64,000 bases of DNA, taken from the NCBI GenBank assembly GCA_036362985.1, contig JAYGXS010000003.1, positions 77,628,522 through 77,692,521 of the forward strand, in the 5' to 3' direction. Shown piece by piece: positions 1-9,690 of this stretch; position 1 is the first letter of the stretch; each line of letters starts with the position of its first letter. Position numbers and translations under genes: made by a program. The DNA comes from Ligula intestinalis. Taxonomy: Eukaryota > Platyhelminthes > Cestoda > Diphyllobothriidea > Diphyllobothriidae. Under the pieces are notes generated by a model. It ran no database searches and had not been told where the DNA came from. It saw only the letters and a list, made by a program, of their open reading frames with translations.

Positions 1-405
1 CAACAAAACACCTATTTGTTGAGGAGGAGAGAGAACTTCACCTAATAGCTTTAGACCAGTAAGTCTCACAAGCATTTGCTGCAAACTAATGGAGCAACTA
101 ATCAAAACGGAACTAAGGAGACACATTGAGGAGAAAAACTTTTTTAGGGCAGCGCAACACGGATTCCGAAGTGGCCACTCTTGTCTCACAAACCTGCTAA
201 CATCCATGGAAAGCTGGAAGAAATTTCTGGAAATGGGTTCGTCGGTCGATGCGGTCATCAGTGACTTCAGCAAGGCGTTAGACAAGGTTCCACACAGACG
301 ACTAATAACAAAGCTGCATCAAATGGGTGTGACTAGAAACCTACTCAAATGGTAAGTCGACTTCCTAACAGGCAGGCGTCAGCGTGTATGTATTGGAGAC
401 ACCAA
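1..405 (+). mobile_element. Non-LTR retrotransposon reverse transcriptase, 5' part of a split copy
   Basis: The plus strand encodes the first half of a LINE reverse transcriptase. Visible motifs are SFRPVSLTS near the start, QHGFRSGHSC, and the DFSKALDKVPHRRL block around 265-305, which contains the first catalytic aspartate. One in-frame stop follows NLLKW at about 354. The reading frame breaks at about 405, where a minus-strand LINE begins, and resumes at 1496 exactly at the expected next residues (SSGVPQGSVLGP). The element continues off the left edge of the window. The style is CR1/Jockey-like; the exact clade is not settled. It is a decayed copy. Confidence 0.85.
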
Positions 406-1495
406 AACAAAATAATAATAATAATAAGTTTTATATTTCAGGCCCAATGGGCCTCATCAATAAACCAAAAATTCGATAACACGAAGAACTAGAAATAATT
501 GGTTTAACAAACAGTATCCGTAGTCTATAGCTATAAGACGAGTATAACTGTTTAGAAGCGAATTTGTTAGATTTGAAAAAATGAATATAGCAGTGTCATG
601 CGGAAGGTTAAATTCAAGGGCACACACAGATTAGCTACATCGTTATCTAGATTCTGACTATGTATCCTGGTACCCGCTGCCTCTGTTAGTAAGGGGGGGG
701 GGCTTGGAAGCAAACTCAGTCGAAGCTGAGCGTGGGGCAGAACAAAAGGTATTAATGAAACATTATTGGTATAGACGGGTTCCCGGCACTACACTCGGGT
801 TCCCAAACCGGTGCGGCATAATGGAACATAGGGAACCCACCGGTTTATGATCGTGATGGGCACCGCCGTATGAGATTCAAAAGTCCGTCAAATCTACAAG
901 ACCATAGTTGGGGATGTCTGAGATGTGACCAAATATAAGGCCCTGATGATGGTTGATGACCAGCGAAACGAGAGCCGTCAAGACTGCGTCCTGATTCCAG
1001 GGGACACGAGTCAGAGGAAGGTAGTTTCAAGAAGGGATCCTAAATTCCCGATGGTCCATTCTCGGGATCGTGGAGAAAGCTGCCCGGAAAAGATGAGGAA
1101 AACAAAAGGTTAATAGATTCAGTGTTAAGATAAATGTGCAGTCTTCGCTTGAATACACATAGACAAGTCAACGCCCGAATATCAATCAGCAAATTATTCC
1201 AAAGATAGCTATACCTAGGAGCAAAAAGTAGAGATCGCTTAGAAGTGGAATAAGCAGGAGGAGATATAATCAACGTTGAATTTCTTAGGTTGTAAGGGCG
1301 AGTAACGGGAGTAAGGGCAGAAATCTTAGGGAGATTTGAACTATTATTGAGGCGAAACAGGAGACAAAACCCTGCTTCCAGTCTCCTGACCCAAAGAAAT
1401 TTCAGTTTCATTATCTCACATCTATCTGAGTAGGAAGTATATGAAAATGCTGGATAGAGGATCCTTTTAGTGAATCTTCTTTGGACACTTTCAAT
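406..1495 (-). mobile_element. 5'-truncated CR1-like LINE inserted into another LINE
   Basis: Read on the minus strand, this starts inside the reverse transcriptase C-terminal region (IESVQRRFTKRIL, then KFLWVRRLEAGFCLLF at about 1411-1340). It continues through an AT-rich 3' UTR and ends at an (AAT)n tail at 410-427. Just inside the tail is a perfect stem, AGGCCC...GGGCCT, at 440-454. The coding part closely resembles the plus-strand LINE at 21256-22639, which ends with the same type of stem. Loss of the 5' end with an intact 3' tail is the usual result of incomplete target-primed reverse transcription. Confidence 0.85.
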
Positions 1496-2070
1496 GGAAA
1501 ACCGTATCCAGTGGAGTTCCGCAGGGAAGCGTTCTGGGTCCCATTCTATTTCTGGTATATGTGAACGACTGCCTTGAGTGCCTCACCTATGAGAAAGTCG
1601 TGTTTGCAGATGATCTAAAGATCTGGAAGTCCATTGAAAGCTCAGAGGACGGACAGACCTTACAAAATGACTTGGAGCGCTTGCAAAAGTGGTGGGGAAA
1701 ATGGCTAATGCAGCTGAGCTTCAACAAATGCCAAGTAATCTGTTTACGGTCTAGTCGCGGCAAGGTGATACCATTCGAGCATGACTACTCGATCGGAGGT
1801 CATCAACTCAAGCTAGCGAACGAACAAAGGGATCTAGGTGAACGCATGACGCCCGACCTCAAACTGTCAACTCACTGTGCTAAAACCGCAAAGAAGGCTA
1901 TGGGCATCCTCGAAGCGATCAGAAGTTCCTTCCTCTATTGTAATGAGGAGCATTTTGAGCGAGTCTTCGGAACATTTGTCCGGCCGATGTTAGAGTACTG
2001 CATCCTGGCGTGGTGCCCTTGGATGAAGAAAGATTACGCAATGCTCGAGAAGGTGCATGAGGCAACAATG
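1496..2070 (+). mobile_element. Reverse transcriptase, second part of the split copy
   Basis: This continues the plus-strand reverse transcriptase interrupted at 405. It opens with SSGVPQGSVLGPILF, followed by the catalytic FADDLK box at about 1600 and the thumb region (CQVICLRSSRG, LEYCILAWCPW). The three RT landmarks (DFSKAL, GVPQGS, FADD) are therefore spread over the two segments. At about 2070 it abuts the broken 3' side of the minus-strand LINE that follows. It is non-functional because of the insertion and the upstream stop. Confidence 0.85.
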
Positions 2071-2075
2071 CTAGT

Positions 2076-2603
2076 TTATTTGTGTAGCTTAGATCTTGAG
2101 TCTTTTATAGTGGATCGCTCTAAAAGTGGAGTACTTTGAAAGACTAGGAGACGAGGAAGCTTGGTGGGACCGAAACACATGAAATAACACTTGGATGGAG
2201 AGAATTCCATCTGCCAGGTAGCACTCCAACGTGAGAGTACAGGTAGGTCCGCATTTATTTTATCAACGCATTTACTTGCCATGTCCTTAGAAAATGAGCA
2301 TATGCATTTGAGGTCGTCTGCATAAATGAGATTGTGTGAATTGTTTAGAACAGTCGAAATTTCGTTTATGTATAGAATGAAGAGTAAAGGACCCAAGACA
2401 GTGCTCTGAAAAACGCCACTCGTGATCAGCTGAGAAGTGGAGTAACTATTACCTACTAGGACCTTCTGGCTGCGGTTAGACAAGTAGGAACCGATGAAGT
2501 CGAGGAGAGGGGGATGGATGCCAATGGCTTCCAATTTTACCAGAAGCCGTCTGTGCGGTACCTTGTCGAAGGCTTTGCTCAGGTTAAAGTAGACAACAAC
2601 CAC
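2076..2603 (-). pseudogene. LINE ORF2 reverse transcriptase fragment
   Basis: An open stretch of 175 codons on the minus strand carries RT palm motifs in order: FNLSKAFDKVPHRRLL, the SNRSQKVLVGNS region, GVFQSTVLGPLLF and the catalytic YADDLK box. The usual GVPQGS/GVFQGT has become GVFQST. It is truncated in the thumb by the junction at about 2070. The frame shift just upstream of residue 1 separates it from the endonuclease part of the same ORF2. Confidence 0.85.
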
Positions 2604-3130
2604 GGATTGCTGCTCGTTACGGAGGGAAGTGACGTGGTTAAGAAAAGCTAAGTGACACGCCTCGCATGATCTTCCGGGTAGAAAACCATGCTGCGAGTCA
2701 CTTAAATGCTTATTTTTTAGGCAAAAATCGAGAATTTGATTAAAAATTATCTTCTCCAGAAGTTAAGCTAGGACCGAGGTTGTACGAACACCGTGGTAGT
2801 TATTTATGTCTGAACGAGATCCTAATTTAAAGACTGAAAGAATAATGGATGTCTTCCAAGTGTCTGGAAAGTAACCATTTAAGAGATAGACTGGCTAAGT
2901 AATTTTGGGAAAGGTCGACACTCTTTTGATAACTGAATTGGGGATTCCATCAGTTCCCGAAGAGTGCGAGTTTTTTAGACAAATTATCTGCTTACGAATT
3001 AATTCTATGGAGAAATCAATGTTTCCGAGAGTATTGTCTGATTATGGTTGCAACAACGGGACCGGTTCGGACTCTGTCGTAAAATGCTTCGCAAAGAAAG
3101 CATTGAATAATTCAGCCTTATCAGAATCAT

Positions 3131-4235
3131 CTAGTACAAATGTTTTATTTTCATTGAGCAATGGGGGTATTTCAATTCCTCGTTTTGCGGGGACCTACGA
3201 CGAAACAGTTGTGCTGAGTTTGACTCGCTCAGGGCGCAAGATTCCCTGTGCTGGTCACGTGTAAGATGAATCTTTGAAGCTAATTCGAAGATCTCTGCGA
3301 TCCTTTGGTGCACAGACAGCGAACTAGTAGATCTATCTTTCAGCTGCCTCCTCAATTTCTTGAGTCTGGGCAAAAGAAAATGAGGGACGGTCGATTCTGG
3401 TGTGTAGGGTTTCGCAATTTTAGTGGGCACGAATTCCAGCATTTTATTAGAAACGACCGACATGAGTTCAGAAAGATATGCAGCGTCGTTAATGGAGGAG
3501 AGGCTCCGCCAATCTAATAAGTCAAGAAAATTGTTGACTGAGCTAATATCTGCGAGGTCATACGCATGAAAGGTACGACTAGCACTAGTCTTTTCTGTAG
3601 AAGGAAGTGGAAGGCAACAGTGAATTAATGTGTGATCACTTTGGAAGATGTCCTGCTTAAAATCAACGAAGAGAGGGGCAATACCATTTGTGGAAATCAG
3701 ATCAAGGATATGATTCTGTCTTGTTGGGGAACTAACCAGTTGAGACCAGTTAGAAAAATTACTGGTATCTAGGAAAGGCTGAAATCTAGGTGGACAATTG
3801 TTTGAAAGCCAGTCGATTTCAGGAAACTTAAAATCTCCAGCAATAATTTTAACTTCAAAAGTGGATTCTGAAATAAACTTGAATATTTCACACAAATATA
3901 CATCCGATAATCGCCTTTTGCCGGAACGACAGAATAATAGAAGCGAAACAGTAATGTTCAGAAAAGGACGTGCTATTTTGATAAAACGGGAAATGCCTAA
4001 ATGACGTTCTAATATCGAGAAGTCAACCACCACCACGCTTATTAATGCGATCGTGACGATAGAAATCATACTCGTCTATGATAAGGGAGGAGTCAGAAAT
4101 GATTGGATGGGTCCAAGATTCTGTTCTGCATATAACATCGGGCGTCATCTCAAAAGCAAAAGCTCACAGTTGAGCCATTTTATTTATAACGGACGTGGCA
4201 TTAAGCACTATGGCATCTAGTGTGTTTCGAGTGAC
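3131..4235 (-). pseudogene. LINE ORF2 apurinic-like endonuclease domain and linker
   Basis: Minus-strand peptides show the APE-type endonuclease of CR1-like elements. The N-terminal part is broken by a stop (LVLNATSVINKMAQL, then a TESW box and FYRHDRINKRGGG at about 4235-4025). The 312-codon stretch at 4069-3131 follows, with the catalytic-region IIAGDFKFPEIDW and the C-terminal SDHTLIHC box. The part after SDHT is the poorly conserved linker to the reverse transcriptase. It would nick target DNA to prime reverse transcription if intact, but it is not intact. Confidence 0.8.
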
Positions 4236-4860
4236 AGGACTATGGCTATCGTTATTAATAAAAAAGAATTTGAGGGTGGGTAGGCAAACTGCAGGCCGTT
4301 ATTATTTGTGGAATAAGTACTGACGGGTATGGAGCTGTTATCATACGGGTAGCCAATAATAGATGGCTGATAAGGTCTGAGATATCTAGGGGCCTCGCTT
4401 TCTGGTAGGGAAAAATGAGGAGACCGTAAATCAAAATAAGCTTCTGGGGCGTTTGGAAGGAATGGGAGGAGGCGAGAAGACATGTAGAAGTTAGCAGGTT
4501 TGGGTGGTAGAGGACGGGTAAAGAAACTGATAGGAGGAAACGGTTACATAAAATTAGTTTTGGGGCCACTCGCGTAAGGACTAGTGGTCTTAATCAGTGA
4601 ATGTCCTGTACGGCAACTCCGATTAGATTTAAAACTATACATGTTTGGGTTACTGCCGTACAAATTAAATTTTTCGTGGTTCACGCCAGGCGTGTTCAAT
4701 AACGCATTATACGGGGGAATAATATGACTCCCACGGTCAAAAGAGGAGCTAGGTTGTGGTGGGGAAGCGCTCGGCCTAAACGCTTTCGACGGTGTTGGCG
4801 ACATTCTTGATGAACTTGATGCCAAGTTAGAGGCAGCGGAATTTATCGATTGTTGGACAG

Positions 4861-5018
4861 AAAATGTATTTAGAAGTCAGTTTTTTGGCAAACAATTGTT
4901 TGCAGCAACTCTTCATCAGACCAAACATTTGCAAGGGAAGTCGACGCTGTTATGTACAGCGTCAATTTCCCTTGCAAATGTTTTGTCTGATAAAGAGTTG
5001 CTAAAAAATGTATTTAGA
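4861..5018. mobile_element. Small hairpin insertion flanked by 14-bp direct repeats
   Basis: AAAATGTATTTAGA occurs at 4861-4874 and again at 5005-5018. Between them are a perfect 16-bp palindrome, GCAAACAATTGTTTGC (4888-4903), and a hairpin with 46-bp arms at 4905-4950 and 4956-5001, four mismatches and a 5-nt loop. Deleting one direct repeat plus the 130-bp insert joins the LINE ORF1 peptides SLNTF and SVQQSINS in frame on the minus strand. This argues for an insertion with target-site duplication. An origin as a foldback element or a retroposed hairpin RNA is inference. Confidence 0.75.
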
Positions 5019-5059
5019 CTAGTATTAATCGTAGTAGATGACAGAGCGGCGGGCCTTGA

Positions 5060-5222
5060 CGGTCCCGACATCAAGAAGGATGGGCTAACTGGTGCACTGA
5101 TGTTTATGGGCTTTTGACTAGACATTCGGGAGGTAGGGATAGCAGGTGTACTGACGGTTATGGGACTATGAAAAGACATCTGAGAGGCAGGGATAACGGG
5201 TGCACTGACGTTAGTGGGTGTA
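5060..5222 (-). repeat. Three tandem 54-bp units in LINE ORF1
   Basis: On the minus strand the translated units start SAPVIPASQMSFHSPITV, STPAIPTSRMSSQKPINI and SAPVSPSFLMSGPSRPAA. Each is 18 residues (54 bp), degenerate but clearly tandem. The plus strand shows the same period as gtgcactgac..., gtgtactgac... and gtgcactgat... . Confidence 0.75.
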
Positions 5223-5999
5223 TAGCCAGGTATGTGGGGGGGGAGGATTAGCGAGTGCATTTACCCTATTGGGACATCGAACAGATTTAGGAATAGTAGG
5301 CTCAGAAGTCATTGGTTGATTGGGCTGGAGAGCCGTATTTCTTCGCTCCATTGGTGTAAGATCTCGACAGAGGAAGCTTTTAGTCATTTCTAAATATCGG
5401 GAAATGCGACCTCGTTGAGCAAAGATTGAGTCCACCTCGATCGGTGAAAACAATTAAACTAGGATGGGCGGGTTTTTGCTACGCGATTGGAGGCGTTTGG
5501 CTTCTGCAATTTTGTAGTTAAAACCAACCGAACATAGAAAATCTTTTGCAGTATCCAAAGGGCGACTTAATATGGAGGCATTTTTTAGTATAAAGTTAAA
5601 GCTTCGCATTTGTCTATCAAAAGCTTCCGTGGTTATAAAATGGACGAGGAAGTCTAACTTTTTACAATCTTGCGAGGGTACATCTAATAACTTGCCATCA
5701 AACAGATTGCCTAGCATTGATAAAACAGAACCAAACTTCATCATGAAGTCATAACAGTTCTGTAATGCAGATAAATCAATTTGCTTAGCCTTGACAATGG
5801 GCTGCATGTTGATATCAAGGCATTGACTAATAGGCGTGGTCAGGCACCGCTTGGGTCTGGGAGCAGATATCTTACGATGAGCTATAATTTTCGTTCTCAT
5901 AATTTTGATAAAAATCTGCTTTAAGTGTGAGATGATTTAGAAAAATTCAGCCTATATGATTAAACCGCAGGTGGTTGTTTAAAATCTCTTAAAATCGCT

Positions 6000-7718
6000 T
6001 AACAAACTGTAATAGTTATTACGTTCAGAAAAAAAACCAGTTGATAGGATTTGCAGATTATGACTTACGACAAATAATCAGAGTGGACTTAGCAAATTCT
6101 GTAGCTATTTTTAATAAGCACTTTAAATTTTTGAAAAAGTGTTTTCAATATTGGGAAACGTCGCANNNNNNNNNNNNNNNNNNNNNNNNNNNNNNNNNNN
6201 NNNNNNNNNNNNNNNNNNNNNNNNNNNNNNNNNNNNNNNNNNNNNNNNNNNNNNNNNNNNNNNNNATTTGATCGCTGGGCCGTCCTAGCTTTAGCGTTAT
6301 GAATTGTATGCTGGTTGTTTCTAGTGGAACGGGAACCGTTTTGATTTGTTAACATATTATTGCTAAGGATGCTCTGATTAAGTGTCACTTTAAATAGGAA
6401 AGTTAAACCATTTTGGAGTCGCCTTTGCCAGAGAGGTTTAAGACCATATCTATTGTACATTATTGAATAGGAGTCTCGGGCGTCATCGTGTTTACACAGA
6501 CCTCTGGTAAACCTTCGCTGGATTTTTTCTAGTTTCTGTCTGTCATCTGATGACATGGTACCGAAAAATATTGAGCAGTAATCTAGAATAGGTAAAACGT
6601 ACATTTTGTAAAGTTTAGTCTTAAGTGTAATTAATGTGAAATTTTTACTTATGAAGCCACATAGTCGATTGGCTTTTGGTGCGATTTGTTTAACATGTGG
6701 GGATAAGTCAAGAGTATAAGAATAGCTAAGACCTAAATCTTTTAAAGATGTTAGCTCTTTTATTTCTTGACCACTAAACATTATGGGGGGAAGTTTTAGT
6801 GGTCCGAAAATCATGAGATGACATTTTGTTGGTGAAAACGGCATTTGCCACTGAACACTCCAGTCGTTTAGTTTTTGAAGGTCTAATTCAATTGTTCTAT
6901 GCACACTACTTATCGAATTTTTGTTATAGGCATATGCGAGTTTTAAGTCATCTGCATTTAAAATGTTTTAGCAGAGGTTGATATCGTGGATAACTCATGA
7001 ATGTAAATGAGAAATAAGAGGGGACCTAGGATAGTGCCTTGAAAAACACCACTGCTTATATGAGCTGGTTCTGATACTATATTTCGAAGTTGTACTACTT
7101 GGAATCGGTTTAGAAGATGGGATTTGAGGAAATCAAGGGGGGGGGGGCGAATCCCGTGACTCACTAGCTTCACGATCAGTCTTTTATGGGGAACTTTGTC
7201 AAAGGCTTTTTTTAGGTCAAAGTAAATTGTAGCTACCGTGTTCCCATCATCTCGATTTCTGGAGACGAATTCCAAGAAAGTGAGTTGGCAGGCCTGACTT
7301 GACTTTTTAGGAAAAAAGGCATGTTGAGAGGGGTATGAGATTTACATTCGTCAGATGGTCTAACATTTGGTTATTAATTATTTTTTCTAAGATTTTTGCT
7401 AAAACCGATGTTCGGTGAACACCACGATAATTTTGGGCATTGGACCGATTTCCGTTTTTGTAAATTGGGGTGATACATGATTTTTTCCAGATTTCTGGAT
7501 AAGTACCATTTGACTGCAGTAACGAGAAAAGGTTAGACAGAAGTATTGGGGCATATGTCATATGCCTTAGTATGCAAGGAGGGATTCTATCCGTTCCATA
7601 TGATGTGGAATTGGACAGTTGGTGGATAGCTTTCTCTACAGTTTCTTCGTTAAACAATATCTCTTTTAATACTAGTGCCGTCATTTCTGTTGGTTGGGGG
7701 ATTGGTTCTTCCTCGACT
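6000..7718 (-). mobile_element. 5'-truncated LINE with reverse transcriptase (interrupted by an assembly gap)
   Basis: Minus-strand blocks 7684-7307, 7275-6958 and 6904-6089 encode an RT: SYGTDRIPPCIL, PIYKNGNRSNAQNYRGV, YFDLKKAFDKVPHKRLI, GVFQGTILGPLLF, then the thumb (KCHLMIFGPLKLPP, MYVLPILDYCS, KIQRRFTRGL). A run of ten G at about 7138-7147 falls in the RPPPLDF codons. The copy begins abruptly at 7718, where Helitron sequence starts, which fits a 5'-truncated LINE that landed in the Helitron. Its 3' end lies near 6000 but no clear tail is visible. It is a different family from the LINE at 2071-5950. Confidence 0.8.
6166..6265. other. Assembly gap (100 N)
   Basis: Exactly 100 undetermined bases, the usual placeholder for a scaffold gap of unknown size. 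It falls inside a LINE reverse transcriptase C-terminal region. Confidence 0.98.
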
Positions 7719-7804
7719 GAAACATTTGCATCTCCCGCATTACCAAGACTTGGGTTGTAATTGAGTGAGGCTTTGTTCCATACTTGAGCATTTATGGAAG
7801 CAAT

Positions 7805-8330
7805 TCACGGGCCAAGGTCGACAAACCGTATGTGAAGTGGTCGCGAACTTGCGTTTTTAGCATCGGTGGGCCGTTGATCCGCTCTTTGTGATGATTGCAC
7901 AGCTAGACATGCACTTCTACCTCTAGGTAATTCGTTTTGCCGACGTCGCGAATATCTTATCCTACCTAGCGCTCTTCTTTGCAGAGTTTGGACTTCAGTT
8001 TTTTGGGAGCTATTAGTTTGATGATGAATCGCGTCTTCGTGCCTTCGTTGGAGCATTTGCTCTTCGGTTTCTTGGGAGCGATTAGTTTGATGGCGTATCG
8101 TATATTTGTGTCTTCTTTGCAGCATTTGATCTTCGGTTTCTTTGGAGCGTCGATATCGCTGACGTATGGCATAAGTCTCCAGGCAAAGCCGTCTTTATGC
8201 TTGCGTTTCTTGCGAACGTCTTTTAACATTGGCAAATCTCTTCTGTTCCTTCGTCTGAACTTGTGTTCTCGCGGCTGCTCTAATTCTTTTCTACCTAATG
8301 AGGTAGAACCTACAAATAGGTTATTATTCT
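7805..8330 (-). pseudogene. Helitron Rep/helicase protein, N-terminal fragment
   Basis: Two overlapping minus-strand frames give a basic, repetitive peptide with recurring units (TNRSQETEEQMLQRR, TNSSQKTEVQTLQRR) ending in RIRYSRRRQNELPRG. Arg/Gln-rich N-terminal repeats of this kind precede the Rep domain in many Helitron proteins. The matching region at 60506-60780 is followed by recognisable Rep sequence, which supports the assignment. Frame changes within 500 bp show decay. The plus-strand open frame at 7979-8332 is its antisense shadow. Confidence 0.65.
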
Positions 8331-9554
8331 GAACAAAATAACATTGGGTAAAAACTAAGTAAGATTACAGCGTTACCTTTATTCACCGGCCCATCATCTT
8401 TTGTCGGGTTGTTTGTGTTCAGAACATTTCTAACGGCATCACTGTTGTCCATATTGATAGTTTGTAAAGGTTAGAATGAAAGTGTGGGGATTTATGCGTT
8501 CGGCCATTCAATCTAATCTAAGACATAGCCCGCGAAAACATACGCGTAGGCAAAGGCAAGGGGAGGGTCCAAATGATTGTAGGTTAAGGGGCTTAGGTCA
8601 GTGAGTATGAAACCCCTTCTCCACCCCCGCCCACCCCACGTGGCGTATTCACAGGCACCTATCACGGCGATTGTCAATCGTGAGTCTGACACAGCTGCCT
8701 GCCACCAACGATACAGGGAAAAAAAACCGGACACAGTGACTCCAGCACCTCCTGTGACACCCTGTGTGATCGACGTACAGACTGGCGCGCGAAAGGCGCG
8801 CAAAAGCCGAGCGGCGCGCGTGACTAATATTCGGACAAGAGCGAATGCCCTGCTCGCGCTTGTGTGTGTGCCCACACTCCGTGATCAACCTCAAAACATA
8901 TGCCATCTATCAATGATAATGGATGTCTACACAGATGGAGGCAAGACTTTTATTAAGTATACAGAAGGCTTAAGAAGATAATTTAACCTAAGTGACACAT
9001 AAGGTATTTTACTTATTTAAAAGAGTTATATGTAAAAATAAAATAAGTTCGAGAGCTAGAATGAAACTAACAACTTCTTTATTGTGTGTTAGCTTATGTT
9101 AACTTTTACTAGCTACGCGTGTTTGAGTGATGCAAATACTTAAAACAATAGTGTTTTTTAAACAAGCACGAAAACACAAATAGGACTGGAGGTAGAGGGC
9201 AATTTGACGGTCGAGTGGTAAGCCGGGTGTAACTGTCGTCTGTTTAAATTAATTAAACTGTAAACTTTTATTTTATATTTTGCAAGTGAAGGCAAAAAAA
9301 TTATCCATTTTTCTCAATACTAAACATTCATTTAAATAGCAAACCTCATGGCATTTTGCTGGAATGTTCATCTCAGGCTAGATTGCTTGTGGTGCTGGTC
9401 GATATTCCGTATACTGACTGGTGAAGCTTAACCCATCACTAAGAGCCCTTCGTATAAGCTGTATTAGCATCAGGAGTAATATCGTTTCTGTAAATATTCG
9501 AAAAATGACTATCGGGAACCATAATAACAAAATAGCCACAAATTACCATGAATT

Positions 9555-9690
9555 TACCACGAATGCACGAATACTTCGCATGTTATTTTGTACGAATTTA
9601 ACACGCAATCTCGTACGAAAGATCGTGCGAAAAAACATGCCTCTATTTTTTTGTACAGCGGGACGCCTTCTTCTCGAAAAACCCCCATTC
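9555..9690. repeat. Cluster of CGTACGAA-like short motifs inside the Helitron
   Basis: Within about 130 bp the motif family acgaat, gtacgaa, tcgtacgaaa and gtgcgaaa recurs, several parts being near-palindromic. The homologous stretch at 62040-62150 has an even clearer set (ttcgtac, ttcgtacgaaaattcg). Function is unknown. Confidence 0.55.

Larger units (their letters stand above)
4240..5900 (-). pseudogene. LINE ORF1 region
   Basis: Three overlapping minus-strand reading blocks (5900-5454, 5453-5211, and 5260 down to about 4540) form a degenerate ORF1. The N-terminal block begins MRTKIIAHRK and contains the FNYKIAEAKRLQ motif also found at about 22660. The next block has FSPIEVDSIF and DLTPMERR, matched at 20902-21210. 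The middle is rich in Ser, Pro and Thr, with three tandem 18-residue units at about 5222-5060. It lacks a cysteine-knuckle or other nucleic-acid-binding signature that I can recognise. The hairpin insertion at 4875-5018 lies inside it. Confidence 0.7.
2071..5950 (-). mobile_element. Nearly complete CR1-like LINE (ORF1 plus EN-RT ORF2), 3' truncated
   Basis: On the minus strand, ORF1 occupies roughly 5900-4240. The endonuclease is at 4235-3130 (LVLNA, INKMAQL, TPDVICRTESW, YDFYRHDR, IIAGDFKFPEIDW, HILDLI). The reverse transcriptase is at 2603-2076 (YFNLSKAFDKVPHRRLL, GVFQSTVLGPLLF, YADDLK). It stops in the RT thumb (CYFMCFGPTKLPRLL), so the 3' UTR and tail are missing. Stops and frameshifts show it is dead. 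ORF1 matches the split ORF1 at 20676-22960 (for example FNYKIAEA, and the DLTPMERR/DLTPMQRR box), so the two belong to one family. A hairpin insertion interrupts ORF1 at 4861-5018. Confidence 0.85.

Noticed and set aside
7979..8332. Plus-strand ORF of 117 codons with hydrophobic repeats
   Set aside because: It is the antisense of the basic repeats of the Helitron protein N-terminus. A shorter version exists in the second Helitron copy for the same reason.
8513..8981. Overlapping ORFs of up to 126 codons on both strands
   Set aside because: They lie in a GC-rich Helitron leader with few stops. The frames are not preserved alike in the second copy, and there are no protein motifs.
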